A stretch of 64,000 nucleotides of DNA from the NCBI GenBank assembly GCA_022844565.1, contig JALHLK010000001.1:63073-127072 (forward strand), in the 5' to 3' direction. Shown here piece by piece: positions 33,478 through 42,679 of this stretch; the first letter of the stretch is position 1, and each line of letters begins with the position of its first letter. This DNA comes from Saprospiraceae bacterium (GTDB lineage Bacteria; Bacteroidota; Bacteroidia; Chitinophagales; Saprospiraceae). A model generated the notes under the pieces. It worked only from the letters and a program-made list of their open reading frames with translations, was not told the origin of the DNA and made no database searches. The position numbers and the translations under genes were made by a program.

Positions 33478-35967
33478 ATGAAACAAATTATTATCTTCAT
33501 CATACTCTTTGCATCATTTTGTACATCTACCGCTCAACATTTAAAACGGAAAGGTGGGCTAGGAGTGGGATTGTTAAATAGTATTCCTGATTCCTTGAAA
33601 AGTAAATTAGATTACGAGACAGGAGCTTTAGTTTCTCAAGTTTTTCCGAATACTACCGCTCAAAATGCTGGTATTGTGGTTAATGATATCGTCACTAAAG
33701 TTGATAATACCAATATTTCAAATTCGGCGGAATTGGTTAATTTTGCAAAAACCTTAAGAGGCGAAGAAGAAGTTGTTTTTTACTTAAAAAGAGATAAAAC
33801 TGCCAAAATATTAAAAGGAAAGGTTTTACCGCGACCTATGGAGCAATCAGCAACGATGGATATCGTTTATGGAGATTTCAAATATAAAAATGGTCTAGTA
33901 AGGACAATCTATAAGACTCCCAAAGGAAAAAAACCTAAGGCATATATTTATTTTTTACAAGGCTTACCTTGCTATTCACTTGATAACCTGCAGCCACTAG
34001 ATAAAACTAAGCAGGCCATTGATAAATTAGTAGAACTCGGCAATGCTGTGTATATCATGGAAAAAGGGGACATGGGTGATAATGAAAATTGTCCTCCTTG
34101 TGCTACAATGGGTTTTATAGAAGAATTGGCTATGTATGATGCAGGTTATCAAAATTTTTTAAACCTCAAAGAAGTAGATAAAGACAAAATATATTTATTT
34201 GGACATTCCATGGGAGGCACTACAGCACCACTTTTAGCTTCCAAATATCAACCCAAAGGTGTGATTGTTTACGGTACAGGATTTAAGCCTTGGTCTGAGT
34301 ATATGGTAGAGGCTTATTTAATTCAGCTCCAATTAAGAGGGCATGACTTAGGAAACTTGAGAGAAAATATTGAAAAGTTTAAGCCCTTTATTTATCAGTT
34401 TTTTTACACTGATAAAAGCGCAGATGAAATAGCAAAAGAACCATTGGGTCTTGCAACATTGAGTAATTTATTAGGTTATATTGGCAACGGTCAGTCAAGT
34501 TTTGGTAGGCATATATCAACTTTTAAAGAACTAAATCAGCAAAATGTTGCCAAAGGTTTTTCAGAATTTAACAATTACACCCTTGCCATTTATGGTGAAT
34601 GTGATCTCAATGCGAACAGTCCCCTTGATAATATCGCTTTGGTAAATCATGTCAACGCATTAAGGCCAGGACACGGTACATTTTGGTTAGCACCTAAGTC
34701 TAGTCACTCTTTTGAAGAAATAGGCACAATGCAGGAGTTTCTTGAACTTTGGGATAATCCACAGGCTTATAATCAATATGCTGCTACAAGATTCAATGGA
34801 AAAATCTTTGAATACGTCAATCAATGGATTGATTCTACCCAAACTAAAAATGCAAAAGGTAAAGAGCCGGAATTTTATACAGATAAAAGCGACTTTTTAC
34901 CTGAACCAGGAGCTAAAAGAGCGAGTATGGATTTGAAAGCTGTAGATATAGATCATGATGGTGATTTAGACATAATATTGGCTAATGAATTTCAAGCTAA
35001 TACTATTTTGATCAATGATGGTAAAGGCCTTTTTACCGATGAGTCAGTCAGAAGATTGCCACAAGTAGTCCATGATAGTGAAGACATTGTAGCCAAAGAT
35101 ATGGATGGAGACGGCGATGTTGACTTAATTTTTTGCGCAGAAGATGATAAAATTCACGAGTTTTATTTGAATGATGGAAAAGGTTTTTATACACTTGCAC
35201 CTTTCCAATTTTTATCATCAGAAGCAAATGCCGTTATCTCTGAAGATTTAAATAAAGATGGAAAACCTGATGTGATTTTCGGCAATAATGGTCAAAATCA
35301 AATTTATATCAACCAAGGTAAAGGTATCTTAAAATTAGAAGACAAAAGATTACCAATGATCAATCGAGTTACCCAAGATATTGCTCTTGTAGATATTGAT
35401 AATGATGGAGATCTTGATCTGATTGAAGCCAATGAAGACGGCAATATCCTTTATCAGAACAATGGCAAAGGATTTTTTAAGGATATCACAAGTACTCATT
35501 TTATTACTGATGAAAAAATCGAAAGTCGCAAAATAGCTTTTCATGATGTAGATGCTGATGGCGATGTAGATCTTTTCTTCGCAAATGTAAATTTTAGAAG
35601 TACAAAAGATAATCAAAATAGGATTTATATTAATGACGGTAAAGGAAAGTTTAGTGACCAAACTGATTTGAGAATACCTGTAGATGAAGACCAAAGCATT
35701 GATGCAATATTTGAGGATATTGATGATGACGGAGATAAAGATATCGTCGTGGCCAATGTATTTGGTGGAAAAATGAAAGTGTATCTTAATGACGGCAAAG
35801 GATATTTTACATTAGGCGGAGACAAACTTTTGGGTGGGAAATTAATAATTGATGCACTCGGCGTCATCTCAGCTGATTTAAATGGAGATGGAAAAAGAGA
35901 TCTTTATTTTTGTGATAGATATAATCCTAAAGTGGATAAAAAGGATGTTCTTTTGATTAGAAGGTAG
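33478..35967 (+). CDS. Secreted PDZ / alpha-beta hydrolase / FG-GAP (VCBS) repeat protein (829 aa)
   Basis: Signal peptide 1-19 (cleavage after STAQ or before it). A PDZ-like domain (about 22-115, GALVSQVFPNTTAQNAGIVVNDIVTKVDN) is followed by an alpha/beta hydrolase (about 125-455) with the nucleophile elbow GHSMGGTT. Then come seven FG-GAP/VCBS calcium-loop repeats (about 483-825), each with DxDxDGDxD-like loops: DIDHDGDLD, DMDGDGDVD, DLNKDGKPD, DIDNDGDLD, DVDADGDVD, DIDDDGDKD, DLNGDGKRD. Seven repeats suggest a seven-bladed beta-propeller. The likely role is an exported peptidase or esterase with a Ca-stabilised propeller. Transcribed with the receptor upstream. Confidence 0.85.
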   Translation: MKQIIIFIILFASFCTSTAQHLKRKGGLGVGLLNSIPDSLKSKLDYETGALVSQVFPNTTAQNAGIVVNDIVTKVDNTNISNSAELVNFAKTLRGEEEVVFYLKRDKTAKILKGKVLPRPMEQSATMDIVYGDFKYKNGLVRTIYKTPKGKKPKAYIYFLQGLPCYSLDNLQPLDKTKQAIDKLVELGNAVYIMEKGDMGDNENCPPCATMGFIEELAMYDAGYQNFLNLKEVDKDKIYLFGHSMGGTTAPLLASKYQPKGVIVYGTGFKPWSEYMVEAYLIQLQLRGHDLGNLRENIEKFKPFIYQFFYTDKSADEIAKEPLGLATLSNLLGYIGNGQSSFGRHISTFKELNQQNVAKGFSEFNNYTLAIYGECDLNANSPLDNIALVNHVNALRPGHGTFWLAPKSSHSFEEIGTMQEFLELWDNPQAYNQYAATRFNGKIFEYVNQWIDSTQTKNAKGKEPEFYTDKSDFLPEPGAKRASMDLKAVDIDHDGDLDIILANEFQANTILINDGKGLFTDESVRRLPQVVHDSEDIVAKDMDGDGDVDLIFCAEDDKIHEFYLNDGKGFYTLAPFQFLSSEANAVISEDLNKDGKPDVIFGNNGQNQIYINQGKGILKLEDKRLPMINRVTQDIALVDIDNDGDLDLIEANEDGNILYQNNGKGFFKDITSTHFITDEKIESRKIAFHDVDADGDVDLFFANVNFRSTKDNQNRIYINDGKGKFSDQTDLRIPVDEDQSIDAIFEDIDDDGDKDIVVANVFGGKMKVYLNDGKGYFTLGGDKLLGGKLIIDALGVISADLNGDGKRDLYFCDRYNPKVDKKDVLLIRR

Positions 35968-36013
35968 GATTAAAAATTTATTGTTACATATTACAGATTT
36001 ATTTTACATCTTG

Positions 36014-36021
36014 TATCTTTG
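36014..36021 (+). promoter_or_regulatory. -7 element upstream of the 36055 gene
   Basis: TATCTTTG matches TAnnTTTG 33 bp before the start; the -33 element is not clear. Confidence 0.45.
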
Positions 36022-36054
36022 TAATATTTTGTATTTCTTCTATTTTCAAATATA

Positions 36055-36468
36055 ATGATAATGACATATAAGATTGGCACAAAAGAAAGCCCTCTTTTAC
36101 TAAAAACGCCACCTTTGACGAGTGAATATTCAATGCATGTAGATCTAAAGGATGGTAAGGAAATTTTAGTTTGTACTGTGGGTAAAACTATACTACATTA
36201 TAATATTGATTGCATCGCTGATCTACATATGATGCTTACTGCTCATGGTGATTGGATGGAATTAGGAAGTGCAGATGAACAAAAACCGGCCAAAGAAGGC
36301 ACTGTAGAAGGATGGGGAAGGTCTGAAGTAAATCCTGCTGGTGGATGGTATGGACTTAAAAAGGGATTTAGGGGTCGATTTGGTATGTATATTCCACCAT
36401 TGATGGAAGCATTAGGTCTAGCTGAAGTAACACACGATCCTAAGAATAATAGAATGAGAGCTAAATAA
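36055..36468 (+). CDS. Conserved hypothetical protein (137 aa)
   Basis: A compact soluble protein with the segments VGKTILHYNIDCIADLHMMLTAHGDWMELGSADEQKPAKEGTV and NPAGGWYGLKKGFRGRFGMYIPPLMEALGL. The pattern is strongly ordered and looks conserved, but I do not assign a family. No signal peptide or TM. The start may be 36055 or the second Met at 36061. The GNAT gene begins 3 nt after the stop, so they are probably co-transcribed. Confidence 0.75.
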   Translation: MIMTYKIGTKESPLLLKTPPLTSEYSMHVDLKDGKEILVCTVGKTILHYNIDCIADLHMMLTAHGDWMELGSADEQKPAKEGTVEGWGRSEVNPAGGWYGLKKGFRGRFGMYIPPLMEALGLAEVTHDPKNNRMRAK

Positions 36469-36470
36469 AT

Positions 36471-36989
36471 ATGGTGGCAATTATACAATCTAAAAATCTT
36501 AATTTATTAGGAGGAACTAAAAGCATTTTAGAGGCTGCTTTAAATGGTGATGAAGATTTGTCAAAAGTACTAGGCGTCCTTATCTCCGAGAATTGGACAG
36601 AATTTGGAAGAGGACCTTTCCAATGGGCATTAGATAAGTTTCTTTCAGATGAAAACGAACAAAATTGGCTTACATATTTCCCAATCCATAGGGTAGATAA
36701 TAAGCTCATTGGTAGTGGAGGATATAAAGGCAAACCCTCTAAAGATGGAGTCGTAGAAATAGGATACGAAATTGCACCAGCTTATCGTAATCGTGGCTTA
36801 GCTACAGAATTTTCTAAAGCTTTGATTGATTATGCATTTCAAAATAATGAGGTGCAAAGTGTGATCGCCCACACTTTAGCTTTTGAAAATCCTTCAACAT
36901 CTGTTTTAAAAAAATGTGGCTTTGTAAAAGTTGAAGAAATTGAAGATACTGAAGATGGGCAGATTTGGAAATGGGAGTTAAAGAAATAG
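36471..36989 (+). CDS. GNAT family N-acetyltransferase (172 aa)
   Basis: The acetyl-CoA-binding motif A is EIGYEIAPAYRNRGLATEFSKALIDYAF-like (about 100-125, R-N-R-G-L-A), followed by VIAHTLAFENPSTSVLKKCGFVKVEE, the RimJ/RimL-type signature. The acceptor cannot be predicted. It starts 3 nt after the hypothetical protein gene. Confidence 0.85.
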   Translation: MVAIIQSKNLNLLGGTKSILEAALNGDEDLSKVLGVLISENWTEFGRGPFQWALDKFLSDENEQNWLTYFPIHRVDNKLIGSGGYKGKPSKDGVVEIGYEIAPAYRNRGLATEFSKALIDYAFQNNEVQSVIAHTLAFENPSTSVLKKCGFVKVEEIEDTEDGQIWKWELKK

Positions 36990-37033
36990 TTTTAATCTTT
37001 AATCTAAAGCTTTTTTAGGTTTACTCCTTTTTA

Positions 37034-37948
37034 TTAAATCAAATACGTTTCGCCTTCCACTCCAGCCATTACCTTGTCAAATACAGTCTTAGCTTCCTTC
37101 TCCAACATCGCCACATCTTTATATCGCGAGGAGAAATGTCCTAGAATTAATCGCTTTGCTTCTATTTTTTTAGCAAAGTTTGCAGCGTGGATGGAAGTAC
37201 TATGGCCTCTTTCAAAAGCTACTTTTTCAAGATCATGTAGGTATGTGGCTTCATGATATAAAAGATCTGCTTTTTGTATGATTTTGGGATATTTATCCAA
37301 TGGTGAGGTATCGGATGCATATACATATTTTCTACTTGGGTTTATCGGAAGGCAAAATTTACTTGCCTCTATCTTTTGATCACCAATTTCTATGGGCTTT
37401 CCCTTTTTAATACATTGAATTTGGCTATTACTTAATTTATATTGTTTTATTTTTTCAACATCAATTTTAAAATGATCCGTTTTTTCGATGAAAATATATC
37501 CTTGAGTGGGCATTCGATGTTGTAAAGGAAAACCAAAAACCTGACAAGCATTATCTTCGTGCACAAGAAGGACATTATCTGGTATTTCATTTTCTATGAT
37601 CTCTAATGGATATCCAAGATGCACTTGAGATATTTCAAATATAGTTTCAAGATATTTTCTTAAACCGGTAGGTCCTATAATTTTTAAAGGCTCTGTTCTT
37701 TCGAAATTGGTATAAGAACTCAAAAGTCCTGGCAAACCATAAAAGTGATCTCCATGAAAATGTGAGATGAAAATTGCCTTTATTTTGTTTCTTTTAATTC
37801 GATATCTCGAAAGTTGTACTTGGGTACCTTCACCGCAATCTACCATATAAAGCTCATTCCCAATATTAATGATTTGAGAAGATAAAGATCTACCGAATGC
37901 TGGTAAAGATGAATTTATCCCAAGTATTGTTACCGAAAATTGAGACAT
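37034..37948 (-). CDS. rnz: Ribonuclease Z (304 aa)
   Basis: A metallo-beta-lactamase-fold endonuclease for tRNA 3'-end maturation. The HxHxDH motif is FISHFHGDHFYGLPGLL (about 63), with later metal ligands in YASDTSPLD and LGHFSSRY. The N-terminal VTILGINSSLPAFGRSLSSQ and the exosite-length region fit the short-form family. A CCA-less tRNA-Ala gene (see 42308) is consistent with a need for 3' maturation. It is 18 nt downstream of the STAS gene. Confidence 0.92.
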   Translation of the reverse strand: MSQFSVTILGINSSLPAFGRSLSSQIINIGNELYMVDCGEGTQVQLSRYRIKRNKIKAIFISHFHGDHFYGLPGLLSSYTNFERTEPLKIIGPTGLRKYLETIFEISQVHLGYPLEIIENEIPDNVLLVHEDNACQVFGFPLQHRMPTQGYIFIEKTDHFKIDVEKIKQYKLSNSQIQCIKKGKPIEIGDQKIEASKFCLPINPSRKYVYASDTSPLDKYPKIIQKADLLYHEATYLHDLEKVAFERGHSTSIHAANFAKKIEAKRLILGHFSSRYKDVAMLEKEAKTVFDKVMAGVEGETYLI

Positions 37949-37966
37949 TATTTGAAACGACTAAAT

Positions 37967-38344
37967 TTACTCCTCTTCACTAAGGAGTTCTTTTTCTATT
38001 TTATCCATTATTGAAAACTCAATGGACTCCTCTACTGTTGGTATAATTGTAAGAATAGTTTCTAACCTAGAAATTTCGATTAGTTTTTTCACAGGATCAG
38101 CCAAAGGACCGGCGATAATAAATATTCCATGATCTTTCCATAGTCTATTTGCTGTTAATATTGCGCTCAATCCTGATGAATCAACATAATTAACTTGAGT
38201 CATATCAAAAATCAAGTTTTGGACTCCTTCATTTCTTAAGAAGATAAACTCAGATTTTAGGTCAGGCGCTACTATTGAATTTAAATTTTTTTCTTCTAAT
38301 TTAAATATAGTATAGTTTTCATTTTTATCTAAAACAAACTTCAT
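37967..38344 (-). CDS. STAS-domain anti-sigma-factor-antagonist-like protein (125 aa)
   Basis: The STAS core holds NLIFDMTQVNYVDSSGLSAILTANRLW; the Ser of DSSGLS is the residue phosphorylated in SpoIIAA-like proteins. KDHGIFIIAGPLADPVKKLIEISRLETIL follows. No cognate kinase or sigma factor is adjacent, so its partner is unknown. It is co-oriented with rnz, 18 nt upstream of it. Confidence 0.85.
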   Translation of the reverse strand: MKFVLDKNENYTIFKLEEKNLNSIVAPDLKSEFIFLRNEGVQNLIFDMTQVNYVDSSGLSAILTANRLWKDHGIFIIAGPLADPVKKLIEISRLETILTIIPTVEESIEFSIMDKIEKELLSEEE

Positions 38345-38572
38345 TTTTAATATGACATTTTAATTGAACCGCAAAATTAGCAAAATCTACCAATATCTCA
38401 TTATATTATCAAAATAGATTTTTTTTGAAACATGATTGTAAGCATGTAGACCAAATTAAGAAGTTCATTTCCAGAACTAACCTATATAATTGGTATTAAA
38501 TTCTAAACTCTTTTGTTTTCTCTTTGTTTCGCTCAAAGTATTTTATTTTTAAAATAGCATCTCATCACATTA
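38345..38572. other. Intergenic region between STAS gene and repeats
   Basis: AT-rich, with no ORF or clear hairpin. It likely contains the leftward promoter of the STAS-rnz unit. Confidence 0.35.
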
Positions 38573-38819
38573 TTGGTCTTTGGCTGTTGGTCTTTAGTCT
38601 TTGGGAGCGTTTACAAAAGACCAAAGACTAATATTTAAAGACTGACTAAGGGTTGTTGGTCTTTGGCTGTTGGTCTTTAGTCTTTGGGAACGTTTGCTAA
38701 AGACCAAAAGCTAATACCTAAAGACTGACTAAGGGTTGTTGGTCTTTGGCTGTTTGTCTTTAGTCTTTGGGAGAGGTTGCTAAAGACCAAAGACTAATAC
38801 CTAAAGACTGACTAAGAAA
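38573..38819. repeat. Three tandem 83-bp units with internal inverted repeats
   Basis: Units begin at 38573, 38656 and 38739 with TTGGTCTTTGGCTGTTGGTC. Each contains GTCTTTAGTCTTTGGGA and, about 15 bp on, CTAAAGACCAAAGACTAA, so each can fold into a long hairpin, ending AAAGACTGACTAAG. A few bases differ between units (for example GGAGCG/GGAACG/GGGAGAGG). The core words recur at 1-190 and 7120-7156. It does not encode protein. Confidence 0.85.
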
Positions 38820-39031
38820 GACACTTGTAAGAATTAAATAAAAATAGAGAATCCCTAATTTTATAACTAATTGTAATTTAAAGATTTGAATTCCTAAAAA
38901 TTTAGTTTTATAAAAGAGAATTTATTTTTTAAATCCCTTTGAATAAAATAGTTAAAAAAATCATATATATTTGTCACAATATAATCATTTTGATCGTTTT
39001 TTTGTTAATAACTTCAATTACTACATGACAA

Positions 39032-39063
39032 ATTGCCCGTTAAAGTTTTTTGGCATAATTTTG
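39032..39063 (+). promoter_or_regulatory. Candidate promoter of clpC
   Basis: ATTG at 39032-39035, a 20-bp spacer and TAATTTTG at 39056-39063 fit the phylum's promoter with one -33 mismatch. Another -7-like TATATTTG lies at 38966. Confidence 0.6.
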
Positions 39064-39133
39064 ATGATAAATATGTAAATAGCCCATTGATTACTTATAT
39101 CTAAATAACATACAAATTAATTATTTCAAATAC

Positions 39134-41668
39134 ATGAATAATAAATTTTCAAAAGAAGTTAAAAGTATTATCCAAAATAGTCGAGAACATGCTTTAAATC
39201 AAGGCAAAGGTTATATCGGCACTGAGCATTTATTACTTGGCGTATTATCGATGAAAGATGGTATGACTCATAAAGTAATAGAGTCTTTGCAAATAGACTC
39301 AGATTTACTCATCGATAGAGTTAGAGAAATAGACAATACAGACATAGCAATTGACCAAAGGCTAAATTTGGATTCTGTACCGTTGACAAAACACGCAGAG
39401 AAGGTCCTTAAAGTTACGATACTTGAAGCCAAGTCGTACAAAAACGATAAAGTTCTGCCTGAACATTTGATGCTTAGTATCTTGAAGCACAAAGATATTA
39501 CCTCAGAAGTTTTACTAGATGACTTTGAGTTAGATTACGAAACTTTTAAAGACGAATTGGAACATATTATGCAGGAATATAATGAAGTGGTAGACGAGTT
39601 TTTAAATCAAGCACCTTCAGATTCTGACGCGCCTATGGATGACGATACATCCGATTCATTTTCAACACAGAGAAAGCAAAATACAAAATCGCGCACACCT
39701 GTGTTAGACAATTTTGGAAGAGATGTCTCAAGACTAGCTGAAGAAGGCAAATTAGATCCAATAATTGGAAGGGAAACAGAAATAGAGAGAGTTTCTCAAA
39801 TTCTTTCTCGACGTAAAAAAAATAATCCAATTCTCATCGGAGAGCCTGGAGTAGGTAAAACTGCAATTGTTGAAGGTCTAGCACTTAGGATTTTACAAAA
39901 AAAAGTGAGTCGAACTCTTTTTAATAAAAGGGTTGTAATGCTAGATTTAGCAGCACTTGTTGCAGGTACCAAGTACAGAGGTCAATTTGAAGAAAGAATG
40001 AAAGCCATCATGAATGAATTGGAGAAGGCGAAAGATGTCATCCTTTTTATAGATGAAATTCACACTATAGTTGGTGCGGGTGGAGCTACCGGTTCTTTGG
40101 ATGCATCCAATATTTTCAAACCAGCCTTAGCTAGAGGTGAGTTACAATGTATAGGAGCATCGACATTAGATGAATATAGACAATACATAGAAAAGGACGG
40201 AGCATTGGATAGAAGGTTTCAAAAAGTTCTCATTAATCCTCCATCTGTAGAAGAAACAATAGTTATCCTTAAAAATATTAAAAACAAATATGAAGACTTT
40301 CATAATGTAGTGTATACAGAGGCAGCTATAGATGCATGTGTTAAACTAAGTGAAAGATATATCACAGATAGGTTTTTGCCTGATAAAGCGATAGATGTAT
40401 TGGATGAAGTAGGTGCTAGAACGCACTTAAAAAATATTCATGTACCAAAATATATAGAAGATTTGGAGGCCCAAATCGAAGAAGTAAAGGAAAAGAAAAA
40501 CCAAGCAGTTAAGAATCAACAGTATGAAAAAGCTGCTGACCTAAGAGATAACGAATCCAAACTTCTTAAAAGACTCGATCAAGCAAAAGAGGAATGGGAG
40601 GAAGAAACCAAATCAAAGAAATATCCTGTAGGTGAAGAAGAAATAGCTGAAGTAGTTTCGATGATGACAGGTATACCAGTAAGGCGTGTGGCAGAATCTG
40701 AAAGCAAGAAACTTGTCAAAATGGCAGATGACATGGAAGCAATGATTGTAGGCCAAGAAGACGCTGTAAAAAAAGTAGTAAAAGCAATACAAAGAAACAG
40801 AGTAGGACTTAAAGACCCTACAAAACCTATAGGTTCTTTTATATTCCTAGGTCCAACAGGTGTAGGTAAAACTCAACTTGCCAAGGCTTTAGCGAAATAT
40901 ATCTTCGAGTCTGAAGATTCGTTGATACGTGTCGATATGAGTGAGTACATGGAGAAATTTTCCATCAGTAGATTAATTGGAGCTCCTCCAGGATACGTTG
41001 GGTATGAAGAAGGTGGTCAGTTGACTGAAAAAATCAGACGAAAGCCTTACAGTGTTGTTCTTCTCGATGAAATAGAGAAAGCACACCCTGATGTTTTTAA
41101 CATTCTTCTACAAGTATTGGACGATGGACAACTTACTGATGGATTAGGTAGGAAAGTCAACTTCAAAAATACGATCATTATCATGACATCAAATATTGGT
41201 GTTAGACAGTTAAAGGATTTTGGAATGGGAGTTGGTTTTGCGACTTCTACACGTCAAGAACAATCAGACGACCATAGTAAATCGGTAATTCAAAATGCGT
41301 TAAAGAAAACCTTTAGTCCCGAGTTCTTGAATAGAATAGATGACGTAATTGTCTTCAACAGCTTAACAAAAGAAGATATTTTCAAAATTATTGACATTTC
41401 TTTAGCAGATTTATATAAGAGATTAAGTGGTTTGACTTTTACGATTGAATTAAGCAATGAGGCCAAAAATTTTGTTGCAGAAAAAGGTTTTGACCCACAA
41501 TTTGGTGCTAGGCCTCTAAATAGGGCAATACAAAAATACATAGAAGACCCATTAGCAGAATATATACTATCTCATACACCTGAAGAAGGTGCAAAACTAG
41601 TGGCATCATTAAATGAATCTGAAGGTGTAATAGTTATTTCATCAGAAGTTGTTCAGGATGTCAAATAA
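39134..41668 (+). CDS. clpC: ATP-dependent Clp protease ATP-binding subunit ClpC-type (844 aa)
   Basis: An AAA+ unfoldase delivering proteins to ClpP. Two Clp N repeats (1-150) are followed by AAA-1 (Walker [14 protein letters not shown], Walker [11 protein letters not shown]). The UVR-like middle segment [21 protein letters not shown] marks it as ClpC rather than ClpB. AAA-2 has [14 protein letters not shown] and [10 protein letters not shown]. The VGF tripeptide in GMGVGFATS fits the ClpP-docking loop. Length is close to ClpC (810-850). No clpP in the window. Confidence 0.9.
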   Translation: MNNKFSKEVKSIIQNSREHALNQGKGYIGTEHLLLGVLSMKDGMTHKVIESLQIDSDLLIDRVREIDNTDIAIDQRLNLDSVPLTKHAEKVLKVTILEAKSYKNDKVLPEHLMLSILKHKDITSEVLLDDFELDYETFKDELEHIMQEYNEVVDEFLNQAPSDSDAPMDDDTSDSFSTQRKQNTKSRTPVLDNFGRDVSRLAEEGKLDPIIGRETEIERVSQILSRRKKNNPILIGEPGVGKTAIVEGLALRILQKKVSRTLFNKRVVMLDLAALVAGTKYRGQFEERMKAIMNELEKAKDVILFIDEIHTIVGAGGATGSLDASNIFKPALARGELQCIGASTLDEYRQYIEKDGALDRRFQKVLINPPSVEETIVILKNIKNKYEDFHNVVYTEAAIDACVKLSERYITDRFLPDKAIDVLDEVGARTHLKNIHVPKYIEDLEAQIEEVKEKKNQAVKNQQYEKAADLRDNESKLLKRLDQAKEEWEEETKSKKYPVGEEEIAEVVSMMTGIPVRRVAESESKKLVKMADDMEAMIVGQEDAVKKVVKAIQRNRVGLKDPTKPIGSFIFLGPTGVGKTQLAKALAKYIFESEDSLIRVDMSEYMEKFSISRLIGAPPGYVGYEEGGQLTEKIRRKPYSVVLLDEIEKAHPDVFNILLQVLDDGQLTDGLGRKVNFKNTIIIMTSNIGVRQLKDFGMGVGFATSTRQEQSDDHSKSVIQNALKKTFSPEFLNRIDDVIVFNSLTKEDIFKIIDISLADLYKRLSGLTFTIELSNEAKNFVAEKGFDPQFGARPLNRAIQKYIEDPLAEYILSHTPEEGAKLVASLNESEGVIVISSEVVQDVK

Positions 41669-41714
41669 TATTATATATTTGCAAGAAATAATTTTTTAAC
41701 AAACATAATATCAT

Positions 41715-42296
41715 TTGAGAAAACAAATTCCTGTTCCTAAAAAGGAAGTTAAAAACGAGCTTCGAATCAATGAAGAGATAAGAATCCCAAGACTAAGATT
41801 AGTTGGTGATAATTTAGAAGATGTTAGTGAAGTTGCTGGCAAAGAAATTGTTACTGGTGTATACTATACCAACGATGTACTTAGATGGGCTGAAAAACTA
41901 GAACTCGATTTGGTTGAAATAAGTCCCAAAGCTGACCCACCGGTTTGTAAGATCATGAACTTCAAAAAGTTTATTTATGATCAAAAAAAGCGTGAGAAAG
42001 AGCTCAAGGCTAAAACTCAGAAAACGGTTATAAAAGAAATTAGATTTGGACCAAATACGGATGATCATGATTTTGAATTTAAAACAAATCATGCTAAGAA
42101 GTTTTTAGAAGAGGGATCAAAGGTCAAAGCGTATGTGCATTTCAGAGGTAGGGCTATCGTATTTAAGGATAGGGGAGAGCTTTTATTATTAAAGTTTTTG
42201 AAAGAACTTGATGAGTATGGAGCAGCAGAAGAATTGCCAAAATTAGAGGGGAAGAGGATGATTGTAGTCGTTTCTCCAAAGAAAAAGAAATCATAA
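41715..42296 (+). CDS. infC: Translation initiation factor IF-3 (193 aa)
   Basis: The N-domain includes NEEIRIPRLRLVGDN, AEKLELDLVEISPKADPPVCKIMNF and the linker KFIYDQKKREKELKAK. The C-domain includes KEIRFGPNTDDHDFEFKTNHAKKFLEEGSKVKAYVHFRGRA. There is no in-frame ATG near the conserved N-terminus; TTG at 41715 is the best start. infC uses a rare start codon (AUU) in E. coli for autoregulation, so this is expected. The C-terminal tail is basic. It follows clpC by 46 bp. Confidence 0.92.
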   Translation: MRKQIPVPKKEVKNELRINEEIRIPRLRLVGDNLEDVSEVAGKEIVTGVYYTNDVLRWAEKLELDLVEISPKADPPVCKIMNFKKFIYDQKKREKELKAKTQKTVIKEIRFGPNTDDHDFEFKTNHAKKFLEEGSKVKAYVHFRGRAIVFKDRGELLLLKFLKELDEYGAAEELPKLEGKRMIVVVSPKKKKS

Positions 42297-42307
42297 AGTA
42301 TTTAAAC

Positions 42308-42381
42308 GGGGGATTAGCTCAGTTGGCTAGAGCGCTACGCTGGCAGCGTCGAGGCCACCGGTTCGAATCCGGTATTCTCCA
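42308..42381 (+). tRNA. tRNA-Ala (anticodon GGC)
   Basis: A 74-nt cloverleaf can be drawn: acceptor GGGGGAT/ATTCTCC with two G-U pairs, D arm GCTC/GAGC, anticodon loop CTGGCAG with GGC at 34-36, T arm ACCGG/CCGGT with TTCGAAT. 3'-CCA is not encoded (A73 then CAC). The anticodon stem CTACG/CGTCG contains one mismatch (T28 opposite C42). Confidence 0.93.
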
Positions 42382-42390
42382 CACATTATG

Positions 42391-42426
42391 GCTGATAAAA
42401 ATATTTTAATTAATTTTTTATCAGCT
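42391..42426 (+). terminator. Candidate terminator after tRNA-Ala
   Basis: GCTGATAAAAA and TTTTTATCAGC form an 11-bp stem 10 bases beyond the tRNA. The T tract is interrupted, so this may be a processing or termination hairpin. Confidence 0.55.
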
Positions 42427-42679
42427 ATTTGTATTTTTATTAATTGGGTGCCTAAAATAATTAATAAAACAAGCATTGAAAATTAGTTCTTAAGATACAT
42501 TGCACCACATCTTTTCAATTACCTCAAGTTTTACTTTTTAACTAACAATCTAAAATACAAAAATGGATTGGTAGTCGTTTTCTATAAATAGATTTAATTT
42601 TTTGTACATTTGAGCCGCGAAGGAGTACTTGTTTTTAAAGTACATCCCGTTTTTAAATTATCATAGATTTTTAAAGAAG
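42427..42679. other. Intergenic region upstream of holA
   Basis: AT-rich, without ORF or RNA gene. A TTTTTTGTACATTTGAGCC stretch near 42598-42616 resembles a promoter, with TACATTTG at 42605 matching TAnnTTTG. Confidence 0.4.

Noticed and set aside
35350-35694. Minus-strand open frame inside the VCBS gene
   Set aside because: It is the antisense reading of repetitive Asp-rich codons and carries no independent signal.
38573-38819. Possible CRISPR array
   Set aside because: The repeated units have no unique spacers between them; the whole 83 bp repeats, and each unit is self-complementary. No cas genes are near.
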